Positions 7,951 to 15,778 of a DNA stretch of 18,187 nt are shown piece by piece. The DNA is from AP-15 sp036404275 (GTDB taxonomy: Bacteria > Pseudomonadota > Alphaproteobacteria > ATCC43930 > CGMCC-115725). A program made the position numbers and the translations under genes. The notes beneath the pieces are model-generated. The model was given only the letters and a program-made list of their open reading frames with translations, was not told where the DNA came from and made no database searches. The stretch lies in assembly GCA_036404275.1 (NCBI GenBank), contig DASXAM010000049.1, positions 1-18,187 of the forward strand, read 5' to 3'. How positions within the stretch are numbered: the first letter of the stretch is position 1; the number at the start of each line of letters is the position of its first letter.

Positions 7951-8901
7951 TTATCCGGCCGCCCGGTCTCGGCCAGCGTTGTCGATGAGCTGCGGCGGCA
8001 TCCGAAAGCGGACGTTTTCGGTGACCCCAGGCAATTCGGCGAGCTCGACCTCGCCGATCTCGCGCAATCGCGCGATCACCTCTTCGACAAGTTCGGCGGG
8101 GGCGGAAGCGCCGGCGGTGATGCCGACCGCCGAGGCGCCGTCGAGCCAGCGCCGGTCGAGGGCGGCGGCATCCTCGATCAGATAGCTCGGCACCCCGCTT
8201 TCCGCTGCGATCTCGCGCAACCGGTTCGAGTTCGAGCTGTTCGGCGCCCCGACGACGAGCACGACATCGACGATCTTGGCCAGCTCGCGCGCCGCCCGTT
8301 GGCGGTTCTGCGTCGCATAGCAGATATCCTTGGTGTCGGGACCGACGATTGTCGGAAAGCGCTGCTTCAACGCCTCGATGACGGCGCGCGTATCATCGAC
8401 GCTCAACGTTGTCTGGGTGATAAAGGCGAGCTTCTCTGGGTCGGCGACCCGGAGCGCCGCGACTTCTTCGGGTTTCGAGATCAGGTGCACCTTGCCGTCG
8501 ATTCGCCCCATCGTGCCGACGATCTCGGGATGGCCCGCATGCCCGACCAGGATGATCTCGCGGCCCTGATTGGCGTAGCGCTGACCTTCGATATGGACCT
8601 TCGAAACGAGCGGACAGGTGGCGTCGATGACCGGCAGCCCGCTTTCGGCGGCCCGCCGCTCGATTACGCTGGCCACGCCGTGCGCGCTGAAGATCGTGAC
8701 GCTGCCCGGCGGCACCTCGTCGATCTCGTCGACAAAATGCGCCCCCTTGGCGCGAAGCCGCTCGACGACGTGGCGGTTGTGCACGATCTCGTGACGCACA
8801 TAGATCGGCGGCCCATATTTCTCAAGCGCCCGCTCGACGATCTCGATCGCGCGTTCGACCCCGGCGCAAAACCCTCGGGGCTGGGCTAGCACGACCCGCA
8901 T
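7951..8901 (-). CDS. ispH: 4-hydroxy-3-methylbut-2-enyl diphosphate reductase IspH (LytB)
   Basis: This is the last enzyme of the MEP pathway: a [4Fe-4S] protein that reduces HMBPP to IPP and DMAPP, the building blocks of squalene. The ATG at 8901 gives 316 residues, as in the Escherichia coli enzyme; the frame continues 14 codons upstream, but homology begins at MRVVLAQPRGFCAG and GAGGCGAG lies just before this ATG. Cluster-ligand cysteines are Cys12 (RGFCAGV), Cys96 (DATCP) and Cys194 (KDICYAT). Substrate-binding His41 (EIVHN), His124 (HAGHPE) and Glu126 are also present. The gene pairs with hpnH and diverges from hpnI. Its location ties precursor supply to hopanoid formation; an ispH next to hopanoid genes is also known in other alphaproteobacteria. 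Confidence 0.97.
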   Translation of the reverse strand: MRVVLAQPRGFCAGVERAIEIVERALEKYGPPIYVRHEIVHNRHVVERLRAKGAHFVDEIDEVPPGSVTIFSAHGVASVIERRAAESGLPVIDATCPLVSKVHIEGQRYANQGREIILVGHAGHPEIVGTMGRIDGKVHLISKPEEVAALRVADPEKLAFITQTTLSVDDTRAVIEALKQRFPTIVGPDTKDICYATQNRQRAARELAKIVDVVLVVGAPNSSNSNRLREIAAESGVPSYLIEDAAALDRRWLDGASAVGITAGASAPAELVEEVIARLREIGEVELAELPGVTENVRFRMPPQLIDNAGRDRAAG

Positions 8902-8952
8902 GATCTCGCCTCGTCCGTCAGCACAGGCATGCCCTTCCGGCATCGGTTATGG

Positions 8953-8982
8953 ATATAGGTCGGGTCCGCATCCCTGCCACAA
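8953..8982 (-). promoter_or_regulatory. Possible sigma-70-type promoter for ispH-hpnH
   Basis: Read on the minus strand, TTGTGG (8982-8977) is followed after 18 bases by CTATAT (8958-8953). That would put a start near 8946 and leave a leader of about 45 bases before the ispH ATG. It is the most AT-rich patch in the 8902-9030 divergent gap. I see no equally good promoter on the plus strand for hpnI-hpnJ. This is a pattern match only. Confidence 0.35.
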
Positions 8983-9013
8983 CTCGGTTCGCACTGCACG
9001 CGCAATCGTGACC

Positions 9014-9024
9014 GGGAGTTGAGG
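9014..9024 (+). promoter_or_regulatory. Ribosome binding sequence deciding the hpnI start
   Basis: GGGAG (9014-9018) and GAGG (9021-9024) lie 12 and 6 bases before the GTG at 9031. An in-frame TTG at 9019 sits directly against GGGAG, too close to use it. The GTG is therefore preferred. Confidence 0.55.
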
Positions 9025-9030
9025 CAGCTC

Positions 9031-10167
9031 GTGAACCCGACGATTGCATTGCTGGCCGTCATCGTCCCGGCCTGGGCCTACCTCGTCGCTGCCGCGGCTT
9101 GCGCCTTGCGGTTCGCCCGGCAGCCCTTGCCCGCCGCCGCCGAGCAGCCGCCGGTCTCGGTGCTGAAGCCGCTGCATGGCGCGGAGCCGGGCCTCTACGA
9201 AAATCTGCGCTCGTTCGCCGTGCAGGATTACCCCGTCGTGCAGCTCGTCCTCGGCGTCAACGACCCGCAAGACGACGCCGTTCCGGTGGCCGCCGCGCTG
9301 CGCCGCGATTTGCCGGAAGCCGATTTGGCGCTCGTTACCGATTCGCGCGTCCACGGCGAGAACCGTAAGGTCTCGAACCTCGAAAACATGCTGCCCGTCG
9401 CCCGCCACGACATCCTCGTTCTCGCCGACAGCGACATGCGGGTGGGCAGGGGCTATCTACGCGCGATCACGGCACCGTTGGGCGATGTGCAGACCGGCAT
9501 CGTCACCTGTCTCTACCGCGGCGTCTCGACCGGCGGGACCTGGTCGGATCTGGGCGCGCTGCATATCAATTTCGGGTTTTTGCCGGGGGCATTGCTGGCG
9601 GCGGCGATCGGTCTTGGCGGCGGCTGCTTTGGCGCGACGATTGCGTTGCGCCGCGAGATCCTCGACCGGATCGGGGGCCTGGCGCGGGTGCATGACGAGC
9701 TCGCCGACGACCACCGGCTCGGCGAGGCGGTGCAGGCACACGGCCTCGCCGTCGTGCTGTCGCGCTATCTGGTCGACGCACAGGTGTCGGAGCCGAGCTT
9801 CGCCGGCTTGTGGCGGCACGAGCTGCGCTGGGCGCGGACCGTGCGGTCGATTACGCCCTTGGGCTTTGTCGGGTCATTTCTCGCGCAACCGGTGGCGATC
9901 GCGGCCCTCGGCGTCGCGGCGAGCGGATTGCGCTTGACGGCATGCCTCGTTCTAGCGATCACGCTGGTGCTGAGACTGGCCACGGCGCGGGTCATTGCCG
10001 CCGCATTGAGGATTTCCGCCCCTAGGCTGTGGCTCTTGCCGGCACGTGACGCCTTGTCCTTTGTGGTGTTCGTCGCCAGCTTTTTCGGCAGGACGGTGTT
10101 CTGGCGCGACCAGCATTTCCGGGTCGAGCCGAGCGGGCGCATGACGGTCGACGGAGACAAGGCCTGA
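9031..10167 (+). CDS. hpnI: Hopanoid glycosyltransferase HpnI
   Basis: A membrane glycosyltransferase of the ceramide-glucosyltransferase-like GT2/GT21 type. In Burkholderia, HpnI adds N-acetylglucosamine to bacteriohopanetetrol as the first step toward the cyclitol ether head group. With the GTG start it has 378 residues: an N-terminal membrane segment (about 3-27), PVSVLKPLHG (41-50), the DSD metal/nucleotide motif (133-135), DDH (226-228) in the acceptor region, the processive-type RHELRW motif (262-267), and a C-terminal hydrophobic region with two or three membrane segments (about 277-355). The stop TGA overlaps the hpnJ ATG by one base (TGATG), so the pair is coupled. It lies divergent from ispH. 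No deacetylase gene hpnK accompanies it here. Confidence 0.93.
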   Translation: MNPTIALLAVIVPAWAYLVAAAACALRFARQPLPAAAEQPPVSVLKPLHGAEPGLYENLRSFAVQDYPVVQLVLGVNDPQDDAVPVAAALRRDLPEADLALVTDSRVHGENRKVSNLENMLPVARHDILVLADSDMRVGRGYLRAITAPLGDVQTGIVTCLYRGVSTGGTWSDLGALHINFGFLPGALLAAAIGLGGGCFGATIALRREILDRIGGLARVHDELADDHRLGEAVQAHGLAVVLSRYLVDAQVSEPSFAGLWRHELRWARTVRSITPLGFVGSFLAQPVAIAALGVAASGLRLTACLVLAITLVLRLATARVIAAALRISAPRLWLLPARDALSFVVFVASFFGRTVFWRDQHFRVEPSGRMTVDGDKA

Positions 10168-11594
10168 TGATGAAGTCACTGTTCCTGCATCCGCCCTCCT
10201 TCGACGGTTTCGACGGCGGCGCCGGCTCCCGCTATCAGGCGCGCCGCGAGATTCGCTCGTTCTGGTACCCGACTTGGCTCGCCCAGCCGGCCGCACTGGT
10301 GCCCGGCAGCAAATTGATCGACGCGCCCCCGGCGCGGCTCGGCCTGCGCGACGTATTGCCGATCGCGCGCGATTACGACCTCGTCGTGCTGCACACCTCG
10401 ACCCCGTCCTTCGCCTCCGATGTCAAGGTCGCCGAGGCGCTGAAGGACACGAACCCGCGGCTCAAGATCGGCATGGTCGGCGCCAAGGTCGCCGTCGAGC
10501 CCGAGGAGAGCCTGAAGGCGTCGTCGGCGCTCGATTTCGTCGCCCGCGAGGAGTTCGATTTTACGATCAAAGAGGTGGCGGAAGACCGGCCGTTCGCGAC
10601 GATCGACGGCCTCTCCTGGCGCAACGGCGCGGGCGGCATCACCCACAATACCGACCGGGCGGTCCTCGAAGACATGGACCGGCTGCCCTTTGTTACCGAG
10701 GTCTACAAGCGCAACCTTCGGGTCGAGGATTATTTCATCGGCTATCTCGACCACCCCTATCTCTCCCTCTACACCGGGCGCGGCTGCCGCTCGAAATGCA
10801 CCTTTTGTCTGTGGCCGCAGACGGTCGGCGGGCATCGCTATCGGGTGCGCAGCGTCGGTCATGTGATCGAGGAAATCCGCCTCGCCAAATCGTGGTTCCC
10901 GCAGGTCAAGGAGTTCTTTTTCGACGACGACACCTTTACCGACGACCGGCCGCGGGCCGAGGCGATCGCGCGCGAATTGGGCAAGCTCGGCGTCACCTGG
11001 TCATGCAACGCCAAGGCCAACGTTCCCCGCGCCACACTCGAAGTATTGCGCGACAACGGGCTGCGCCTGCTGCTGGTCGGCTACGAATCGGGTAACCAGC
11101 AGATCCTGAACAACATCAAAAAGGGCATGAGGATCGATATCGCCCGCCGCTTTACCAAGGACTGCCACGAGCTCGGCATCACGATCCACGGCACCTTCAT
11201 CCTGGGCCTGCCCGGCGAAACCAAGGAGACGATCGAGGAGACGATCCGTTTTGCCGGCGAGATCGACCCGCACACGATCCAAGTCTCGCTCGCGGCCCCC
11301 TACCCCGGCACCTATCTGCACGCCCAAGCGATGGAGAATGGCTGGCTCGACACCGACCATGCCGAATTGATCGACGAGCACGGGGTGCAGATAGCACCCT
11401 TGCATTACCCGCATCTGTCGCACACCGAGATCTTCCAGTCGCTCGACACCTTCTACAAGCGCTTTTACTTTCGCCGCAAAAAGATCGCCGCGCTGGTCGC
11501 CGAGATGATTCGGCGGCCGCAAATGATGCGCCGCCGCCTGCGCGAAGGCGTCGAATTCTTCCAGTTCCTGCGTCACCGTGAGATGCCCGGCTGA
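10167..11594 (+). CDS. hpnJ: Radical SAM hopanoid enzyme HpnJ (cyclitol ether formation)
   Basis: In Burkholderia, HpnJ is required to convert bacteriohopanetetrol glucosamine (made by HpnI, deacetylated by HpnK) to bacteriohopanetetrol cyclitol ether, by ring contraction of the sugar. The 475-residue protein starts MMKSLFLHPPSFDGFDGG and has an N-terminal B12-binding-like Rossmann domain (about 1-160) in which I do not see the DxHxxG cobalamin-ligand motif. The radical SAM domain follows, with the cluster motif Cys207-x3-Cys211-x2-Cys214 (CRSKCTFC) and the WPQ sequence after it. Later, FIDDD-like FFFDDDTF, NAKAN and GTFILGLPGET are standard for this superfamily branch. The start at 10167 overlaps the hpnI stop, with GGAG and AAGG just upstream. 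It converges on the methyltransferase gene at 11610, 15 bases away. Confidence 0.93.
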   Translation: MMKSLFLHPPSFDGFDGGAGSRYQARREIRSFWYPTWLAQPAALVPGSKLIDAPPARLGLRDVLPIARDYDLVVLHTSTPSFASDVKVAEALKDTNPRLKIGMVGAKVAVEPEESLKASSALDFVAREEFDFTIKEVAEDRPFATIDGLSWRNGAGGITHNTDRAVLEDMDRLPFVTEVYKRNLRVEDYFIGYLDHPYLSLYTGRGCRSKCTFCLWPQTVGGHRYRVRSVGHVIEEIRLAKSWFPQVKEFFFDDDTFTDDRPRAEAIARELGKLGVTWSCNAKANVPRATLEVLRDNGLRLLLVGYESGNQQILNNIKKGMRIDIARRFTKDCHELGITIHGTFILGLPGETKETIEETIRFAGEIDPHTIQVSLAAPYPGTYLHAQAMENGWLDTDHAELIDEHGVQIAPLHYPHLSHTEIFQSLDTFYKRFYFRRKKIAALVAEMIRRPQMMRRRLREGVEFFQFLRHREMPG

Positions 11595-11609
11595 CACTGA
11601 AAAATTTGA

Positions 11610-12242
11610 TTATACCGGCGGGGCGCAGCCGAGGATGACGATCATCGGATCGCTCTGATCCTCGACCCATTCCCGAAGGCGGTGCGTTTCTATTTGGCCA
11701 AAGCCGGCGTGACGCAGGTAATGCTCGACGAGATGCGCGTGGCCGTCATCGTCGAGCGCGCGCCAGACCGCCACCGCCTTCGTCCAAAAGCAGCGGTTCG
11801 AAAAGCCGATGACCAATGGGCCATTGGGCCGCAGCACACGCGCCAGCTCGCGCAGCACCTCGATCGGCCGCTGCAGATACTGGATCGACACGCAGATCGT
11901 GGCCGCATCGATGCTGCGGTCGCCGAGTGGCAGAATCGGGTCGCGGTTCAAGTTCTGCACAAACCAGCGGTCGAGACGCGGGTTTGCCGCCAGCTCCTCG
12001 GCATTCATGCCGTGACCGACGACCTCGCCATAGGAAATTTCGGGCGGCAGATGGCTGACCCAGCTCGACATCAGGTCGAGGATCACGCCGCCCGCCGGCA
12101 GCGCCGCCCGGTAAAACTCGGTCAATGCCGTGACCGCGCCCTCGTCGATATGGAGGACGAGGCGTGCCGGCTCGTAGAAGAGCTCGTCCTCCTCGGCATC
12201 GAGCTTGTCGAAGGCGCCTGGCGGCAGGCCCAGCTCCGCCAT
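11610..12242 (-). CDS. Class I SAM-dependent methyltransferase
   Basis: A 210-residue Methyltransf_11-type protein of unknown substrate. The nucleotide-binding strand reads GGVILDLMSSWVSHLP (51-66), with DLMSS in place of the more usual DxGxG; the DLMSSWVSHLP form is a recognisable subfamily. The acidic residue after beta-2 is less clear (VVGHGMNAEEL). The region GDRSIDAATICVSIQYL (107-123) and RVLRPNGPLVIGFSNRCF (135-152) are the post-motif strands. I chose the ATG at 12242, 2 bases after the stop of the PEBP gene, because homology begins there; the open frame continues into the PEBP gene. No independent ribosome site is visible beyond GAGG right next to the ATG, consistent with translational coupling. 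It adjoins hpnJ, but nothing in the sequence proves a hopanoid role. Confidence 0.83.
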   Translation of the reverse strand: MAELGLPPGAFDKLDAEEDELFYEPARLVLHIDEGAVTALTEFYRAALPAGGVILDLMSSWVSHLPPEISYGEVVGHGMNAEELAANPRLDRWFVQNLNRDPILPLGDRSIDAATICVSIQYLQRPIEVLRELARVLRPNGPLVIGFSNRCFWTKAVAVWRALDDDGHAHLVEHYLRHAGFGQIETHRLREWVEDQSDPMIVILGCAPPV

Positions 12243-12244
12243 CC

Positions 12245-12817
12245 TCAATCGGGATGCTTGAAGCGCAGGATCAGCCCGGCCGAGCCTTTGACATGCCCCT
12301 TGACGGCATCGGCCAACTGCTCGCGGGTCAAGCCCGGCTGCAGCGCCTTCGGGTCGAGGTCGAGGGCGACCAAGGTCAGCGTGTAATGGTGCCAATCGGT
12401 GTTGGGCGGGGTGCCGGGGCCGAAATACATCGACTTGCCCATCGTGTTCTTGCCGCCGACGTATTTGTCGGAGGGCTTGCTGATCTCGCCCTCGGCAAAC
12501 TCCGTCACCGAGGCCGGGATGTCGTAGATCACCATATGCGATACACCGGCCGGCGCCCGGCCCTCCGGATCAAACATCAGCAGTGCGAAGCTCTTGGTGC
12601 CGGCCGGTGGGTTGGACCAGGCAAGCGGCGGCGACACGTTCTCGCCGACGCAATTCGGGCTTCGCTGCTTGTCGTTGCAGGCGCTCTTGGCCGCCAGCAC
12701 CGCATCGTCCTGGTATTGCGGCGAGGTCAGCTTGAACGGCTCGGCCGCATTCGCCGCACCGGCTAGCGCCACCATCATGCCGCCGGCCAAAACCAGGTTT
12801 CCGACACCTTGCTTCAT
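12245..12817 (-). CDS. Exported YbhB/YbcL-type (PEBP, Raf-kinase-inhibitor-like) protein
   Basis: A 190-residue phosphatidylethanolamine-binding-protein fold protein. It starts at the ATG at 12817, with GGGGAG about 8 bases upstream. Residues 1-24 form a signal peptide (Lys near the N terminus, hydrophobic core, ANA cleavage site before AEPF), so it probably goes to the periplasm. Family features are NVSPPLAWSNPPAGTKSFALLMFDPEG (DPE ligand-pocket segment) and HMVIYDIP, followed by the HHYTLTLVALD strand. Two cysteines in SACNDKQRSPNCVG could form a disulfide, fitting an exported protein. The bacterial family has no settled role. The methyltransferase gene follows after 2 bases. The 73-base gap between the P450 stop (12891) and this start shows no clear promoter or terminator, so it may be read from the P450 operon. 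Confidence 0.9.
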   Translation of the reverse strand: MKQGVGNLVLAGGMMVALAGAANAAEPFKLTSPQYQDDAVLAAKSACNDKQRSPNCVGENVSPPLAWSNPPAGTKSFALLMFDPEGRAPAGVSHMVIYDIPASVTEFAEGEISKPSDKYVGGKNTMGKSMYFGPGTPPNTDWHHYTLTLVALDLDPKALQPGLTREQLADAVKGHVKGSAGLILRFKHPD

Positions 12818-12890
12818 CACAATTCTCCCCGTTGCTGGCTGCGTCCCCGGCAAGGCTTCTACCATTGCCGCCGCAGCCGATGAAATTGCA

Positions 12891-14252
12891 TTACCGACGC
12901 AGCCGCAAGCGAAAGGGCGGCGGATGGTCGGGCTGGGTGGTGACGATGCCGCGCGGCACCACGGGCTCGTCATCGGCGCGCTCGACGTGGAACGCCTGGA
13001 TCATCGTCGCCAGCACCAAGGTGGCCTCGGTCAGCGCGAATTGCGCGCCGATGCACACGCGCGGGCCGATGCCGAAAGGCAGATAGGCAAAGCGGGCGGG
13101 CGGCGGCGCCTCGGGCAGAAACCGCGACGGGTCGAAGGCTTCCGGCTCCGTCCATAATTTTTTGTGGCGGTGCAAGACCCAGGGTGCGATCAGCACTACT
13201 GCATGCGCCGGGACCACGACGCCGGCGGCGGCGTCCGGACCGATCGCCTGGCGCGCCAGCGTGAAGGCCGGGGGATAGAGGCGCAATGCCTCGTGCACGA
13301 CCGCCCGCGTGTAAGTCAGCGACGAGAGGGATTCGCCGGCATTGTCCGGGCCGAGATCGAGGCCTGCGACTTCGTCGGCAACTCGCTCCTGGGTTGCTGG
13401 AGCAGAGGCGAGCAGATAGAGCGACCAGAAGAGCGCCACCGCGGTCGTCTCGTGGCCGGCGACGATCAGGGTCGCCACCTGATCGGCCAGCTGCGCCGGG
13501 GAAAATGCGGCGCCGCTGTCCGGGTCGCGAGCGCTCGACAGCAGGTCGAACAGATCCCGCGGCGCATCCTCGGCAGCCTGGTCGCAGCGCGCGGCAATGA
13601 TCCGCCCGATCAGGTTGAGCCAGCGGCGGCGAAACCGCCAGCGGCCGATATCGCGCGGGGATGGGATCGTCGCCGGCAGGACAAAGTCGAGCAGGCTCGG
13701 CCGGCCGAGATGCGCGGCGTAGCGGGTGACGAGACCGCGCAGCTCCTCCCCGAACCGTGCGGTTTCGAGCGAGAACATAGAGGCGCCGGCGATTTCGAGG
13801 GCAAGAAATTGCATCGCCGCGAGGAGATCGACCGGCGGCGCCGCTCCGGCGAGCCGGGCGACCGCGGCAGCGGCGGCACGGGCTACATGACATGCCAGCA
13901 GCGGCATCGTGCGCGGCGCAAAGGCGGGTGCCAGTGTGCGACGTTGGTGGCGCCATTCCTCGCCTTGCGCCAATAGCAGCCCTTTCCCAAGCAACGGGCG
14001 CAAGATTCTGATGCCGGCCGCGGTACGCCGGTAATTGTCGGGGTTGTCGACGAGGATGTGCTGGATCGCGGCCGGGCGGCTCAAAATGATCTGTTGGCGG
14101 CTGTAAAAACTACGGTAGACGACCTCTTCTTCGAACGCCTGCGGCGGGAAGATGCCGAGCGCGTTGTCGCGGAACGATATGGCCATGCCGCGCATCGAGG
14201 CGGAGCCGGCCGTTGGAAGAATGCTTTGCGCCTGACCCATGCCATCGCTCAT
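12891..14252 (-). CDS. Cytochrome P450
   Basis: A 453-residue soluble bacterial P450, the last gene of the polyketide operon. It starts at the ATG at 14252, sharing ATGA with the stop of the MFS gene; the frame is open upstream but lies inside that gene. Visible landmarks: the C-helix WRHQRR (100-105), the I-helix oxygen-activation motif AGHETT (265-270), the ExxR pair Glu321/Arg324 in HEALRLYPP, and the haem loop FGIGPRVCIGAQFA with the axial cysteine at 400. The sequence style (PPAFTLARQA, FDPSRFLPE) is that of fatty-acid/terpene-type P450s, but the substrate cannot be read from sequence. By position it should oxidise the product of the polyketide synthase. No redox partner gene is in the window. 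Confidence 0.95.
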   Translation of the reverse strand: MSDGMGQAQSILPTAGSASMRGMAISFRDNALGIFPPQAFEEEVVYRSFYSRQQIILSRPAAIQHILVDNPDNYRRTAAGIRILRPLLGKGLLLAQGEEWRHQRRTLAPAFAPRTMPLLACHVARAAAAAVARLAGAAPPVDLLAAMQFLALEIAGASMFSLETARFGEELRGLVTRYAAHLGRPSLLDFVLPATIPSPRDIGRWRFRRRWLNLIGRIIAARCDQAAEDAPRDLFDLLSSARDPDSGAAFSPAQLADQVATLIVAGHETTAVALFWSLYLLASAPATQERVADEVAGLDLGPDNAGESLSSLTYTRAVVHEALRLYPPAFTLARQAIGPDAAAGVVVPAHAVVLIAPWVLHRHKKLWTEPEAFDPSRFLPEAPPPARFAYLPFGIGPRVCIGAQFALTEATLVLATMIQAFHVERADDEPVVPRGIVTTQPDHPPPFRLRLRR

Positions 14253-15778
14253 GCCACGCGATCGCTCGCGGCGGCGGGATGCGGCCGGCAATAGAGCACC
14301 AACAGCGCGGGCAGCGACAGCGCGGCCAGCGCGCCGATCGCGAGCCAGGCGTCGTTGAGCGCGGCGACGAGCCCGGCGCGATCGACGAGCGGGGCCACGA
14401 GGTCACGCATCGCCTGGTCGATCGGGCCGAGGGGCACGCCGGTAAACCGTTCGGTCGGCAGGCCGACGAGGCGCGCCGCGGCGGGGTCGCCGTTTTGCAG
14501 CCGGACGACAAGGGCGGCGATATGGGCGTGCGTGCGCTGTTGCAGAATCGTGCCGATCAGGGCGAGCCCGACAGCACCGCCGAGATTGCGCATCAGGTTG
14601 AAGAGACCGCTCGCATTCGGCACATCGGCCGGATCGAACCCACCCAAGGCGAGCGCGGTGCTCGGCAGCAGGCACAGCATGATCGCGGCACCACGCGCCA
14701 GCTGCTGCCAGAACAGCCCCCAGAAATCGGTTTCGAACGTCGTAAAGCCGTTGCCGAGAAGACCAAGCGCCAGCAGGCCGTAGCCGGCCCCGATCAAGAG
14801 CCGCGGATCGAGGCGCCGCTCCAGCATCGTCGCGACCGGCGCCATCGCCAGTTGTGCCGTCCCCGTCACCATCATGATCTCGCCGGTCGGCAACGCGTCG
14901 TAACCGCGCACAAGGCCGAGAAACACCGGCAACAGATAGGTCGCACCGTAAAGCCCGGCGCCGAGGACAAAGCTGAACCAGCAGCCGAGCGCAAAATTCG
15001 GCTCGCGAAACAGCGCGAGGTCGATCAGCGGCGGGGCATGGCGCAAACAGCGGCCGATCGCAGCGGCACCGCATGCCGCGCAAAGGCCGGCCAAGGCCAG
15101 CATCGCCGGGCTGGTCCAGCCGCGCTTCGGCGCCTCGTCGAAAAGCAGCTGCAGGCTGGCAAGAAACCCGGCGAGCAGCGGCAACGCCAATAGATCAATC
15201 GCACCGAGCCGACGCCAATTTGGCCGGTCGAGATCGACCGTCAACCCGGCAACGACAGCGGTCGCGACACCGGCCGGCAGGTTGATCAAAAAGAGCCAAT
15301 GCCACGACCAACCTTCGGTGACATAGCCGCCGACCAGCGGTCCCAAGGTCGGCGCCAGCATCGCCAACAGGCCGGCGACCAAGGTCGCGCGGCTGCGCGC
15401 CGGCCCGTCGAACATCAAAAAGATCGAGGAGAAGACGAGCGGGATCAGCGCGCCGCCGCAAAACCCCTGCACCGCCCGCGCCGCGATCAATGGCCAAAAC
15501 CCGGTCGCGACGGCGCAGGCGAGGCTCGCGGCGGTAAAGCCGGACACACATCCGCAAAAAGCGCCGCGCGTCGATAACAGGCGAGTGAGCCAACCGGTCA
15601 ACGGCACGGCGACGATCTCGGCCATCAGATAGGCGGTCTGGACCCAGCTCAGCCGATCGAGCGGAATGCCGAGCCCGGCCTGGATTTCCGGTAAGGAGCT
15701 CGCGACGATCTGGATGTCGAGGATCGCCATGAACATGCCGACCGCCATCGCGGCAAAGCCGATCCAAGTCCTGGTCAC
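14249..15778 (-). CDS. DHA2-family (EmrB-type) MFS drug/lipid efflux transporter
   Basis: An inner-membrane proton antiporter of 509 residues, the normal size for 14-helix DHA2 exporters. The GTG start at 15778 shares GTGA with the ICMT stop; the longer open frame upstream is an out-of-frame read through the ICMT gene. Features: the motif MAILDIQIVASSLPEI (about 17-32, the LDxTIVNVALP-type motif in helix 1), WVQTAYLMAEIVAVPLTGWL (45-64), and the antiporter motif C as APTLGPLVGGYV followed by WHWLFLINLPAG. It ends with a helix and RPHPAAASDRVA. No membrane-fusion (EmrA) or outer-membrane partner is nearby. Placed between the ICMT and P450 genes, it probably exports the pathway product. Confidence 0.93.
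   Translation of the reverse strand: MTRTWIGFAAMAVGMFMAILDIQIVASSLPEIQAGLGIPLDRLSWVQTAYLMAEIVAVPLTGWLTRLLSTRGAFCGCVSGFTAASLACAVATGFWPLIAARAVQGFCGGALIPLVFSSIFLMFDGPARSRATLVAGLLAMLAPTLGPLVGGYVTEGWSWHWLFLINLPAGVATAVVAGLTVDLDRPNWRRLGAIDLLALPLLAGFLASLQLLFDEAPKRGWTSPAMLALAGLCAACGAAAIGRCLRHAPPLIDLALFREPNFALGCWFSFVLGAGLYGATYLLPVFLGLVRGYDALPTGEIMMVTGTAQLAMAPVATMLERRLDPRLLIGAGYGLLALGLLGNGFTTFETDFWGLFWQQLARGAAIMLCLLPSTALALGGFDPADVPNASGLFNLMRNLGGAVGLALIGTILQQRTHAHIAALVVRLQNGDPAAARLVGLPTERFTGVPLGPIDQAMRDLVAPLVDRAGLVAALNDAWLAIGALAALSLPALLVLYCRPHPAAASDRVA

Noticed and set aside
7924..8889. Plus-strand open frame of about 321 codons opposite ispH
   Set aside because: Antisense to ispH; Asp/Arg-rich low-information sequence, consistent with a shadow of codon bias.
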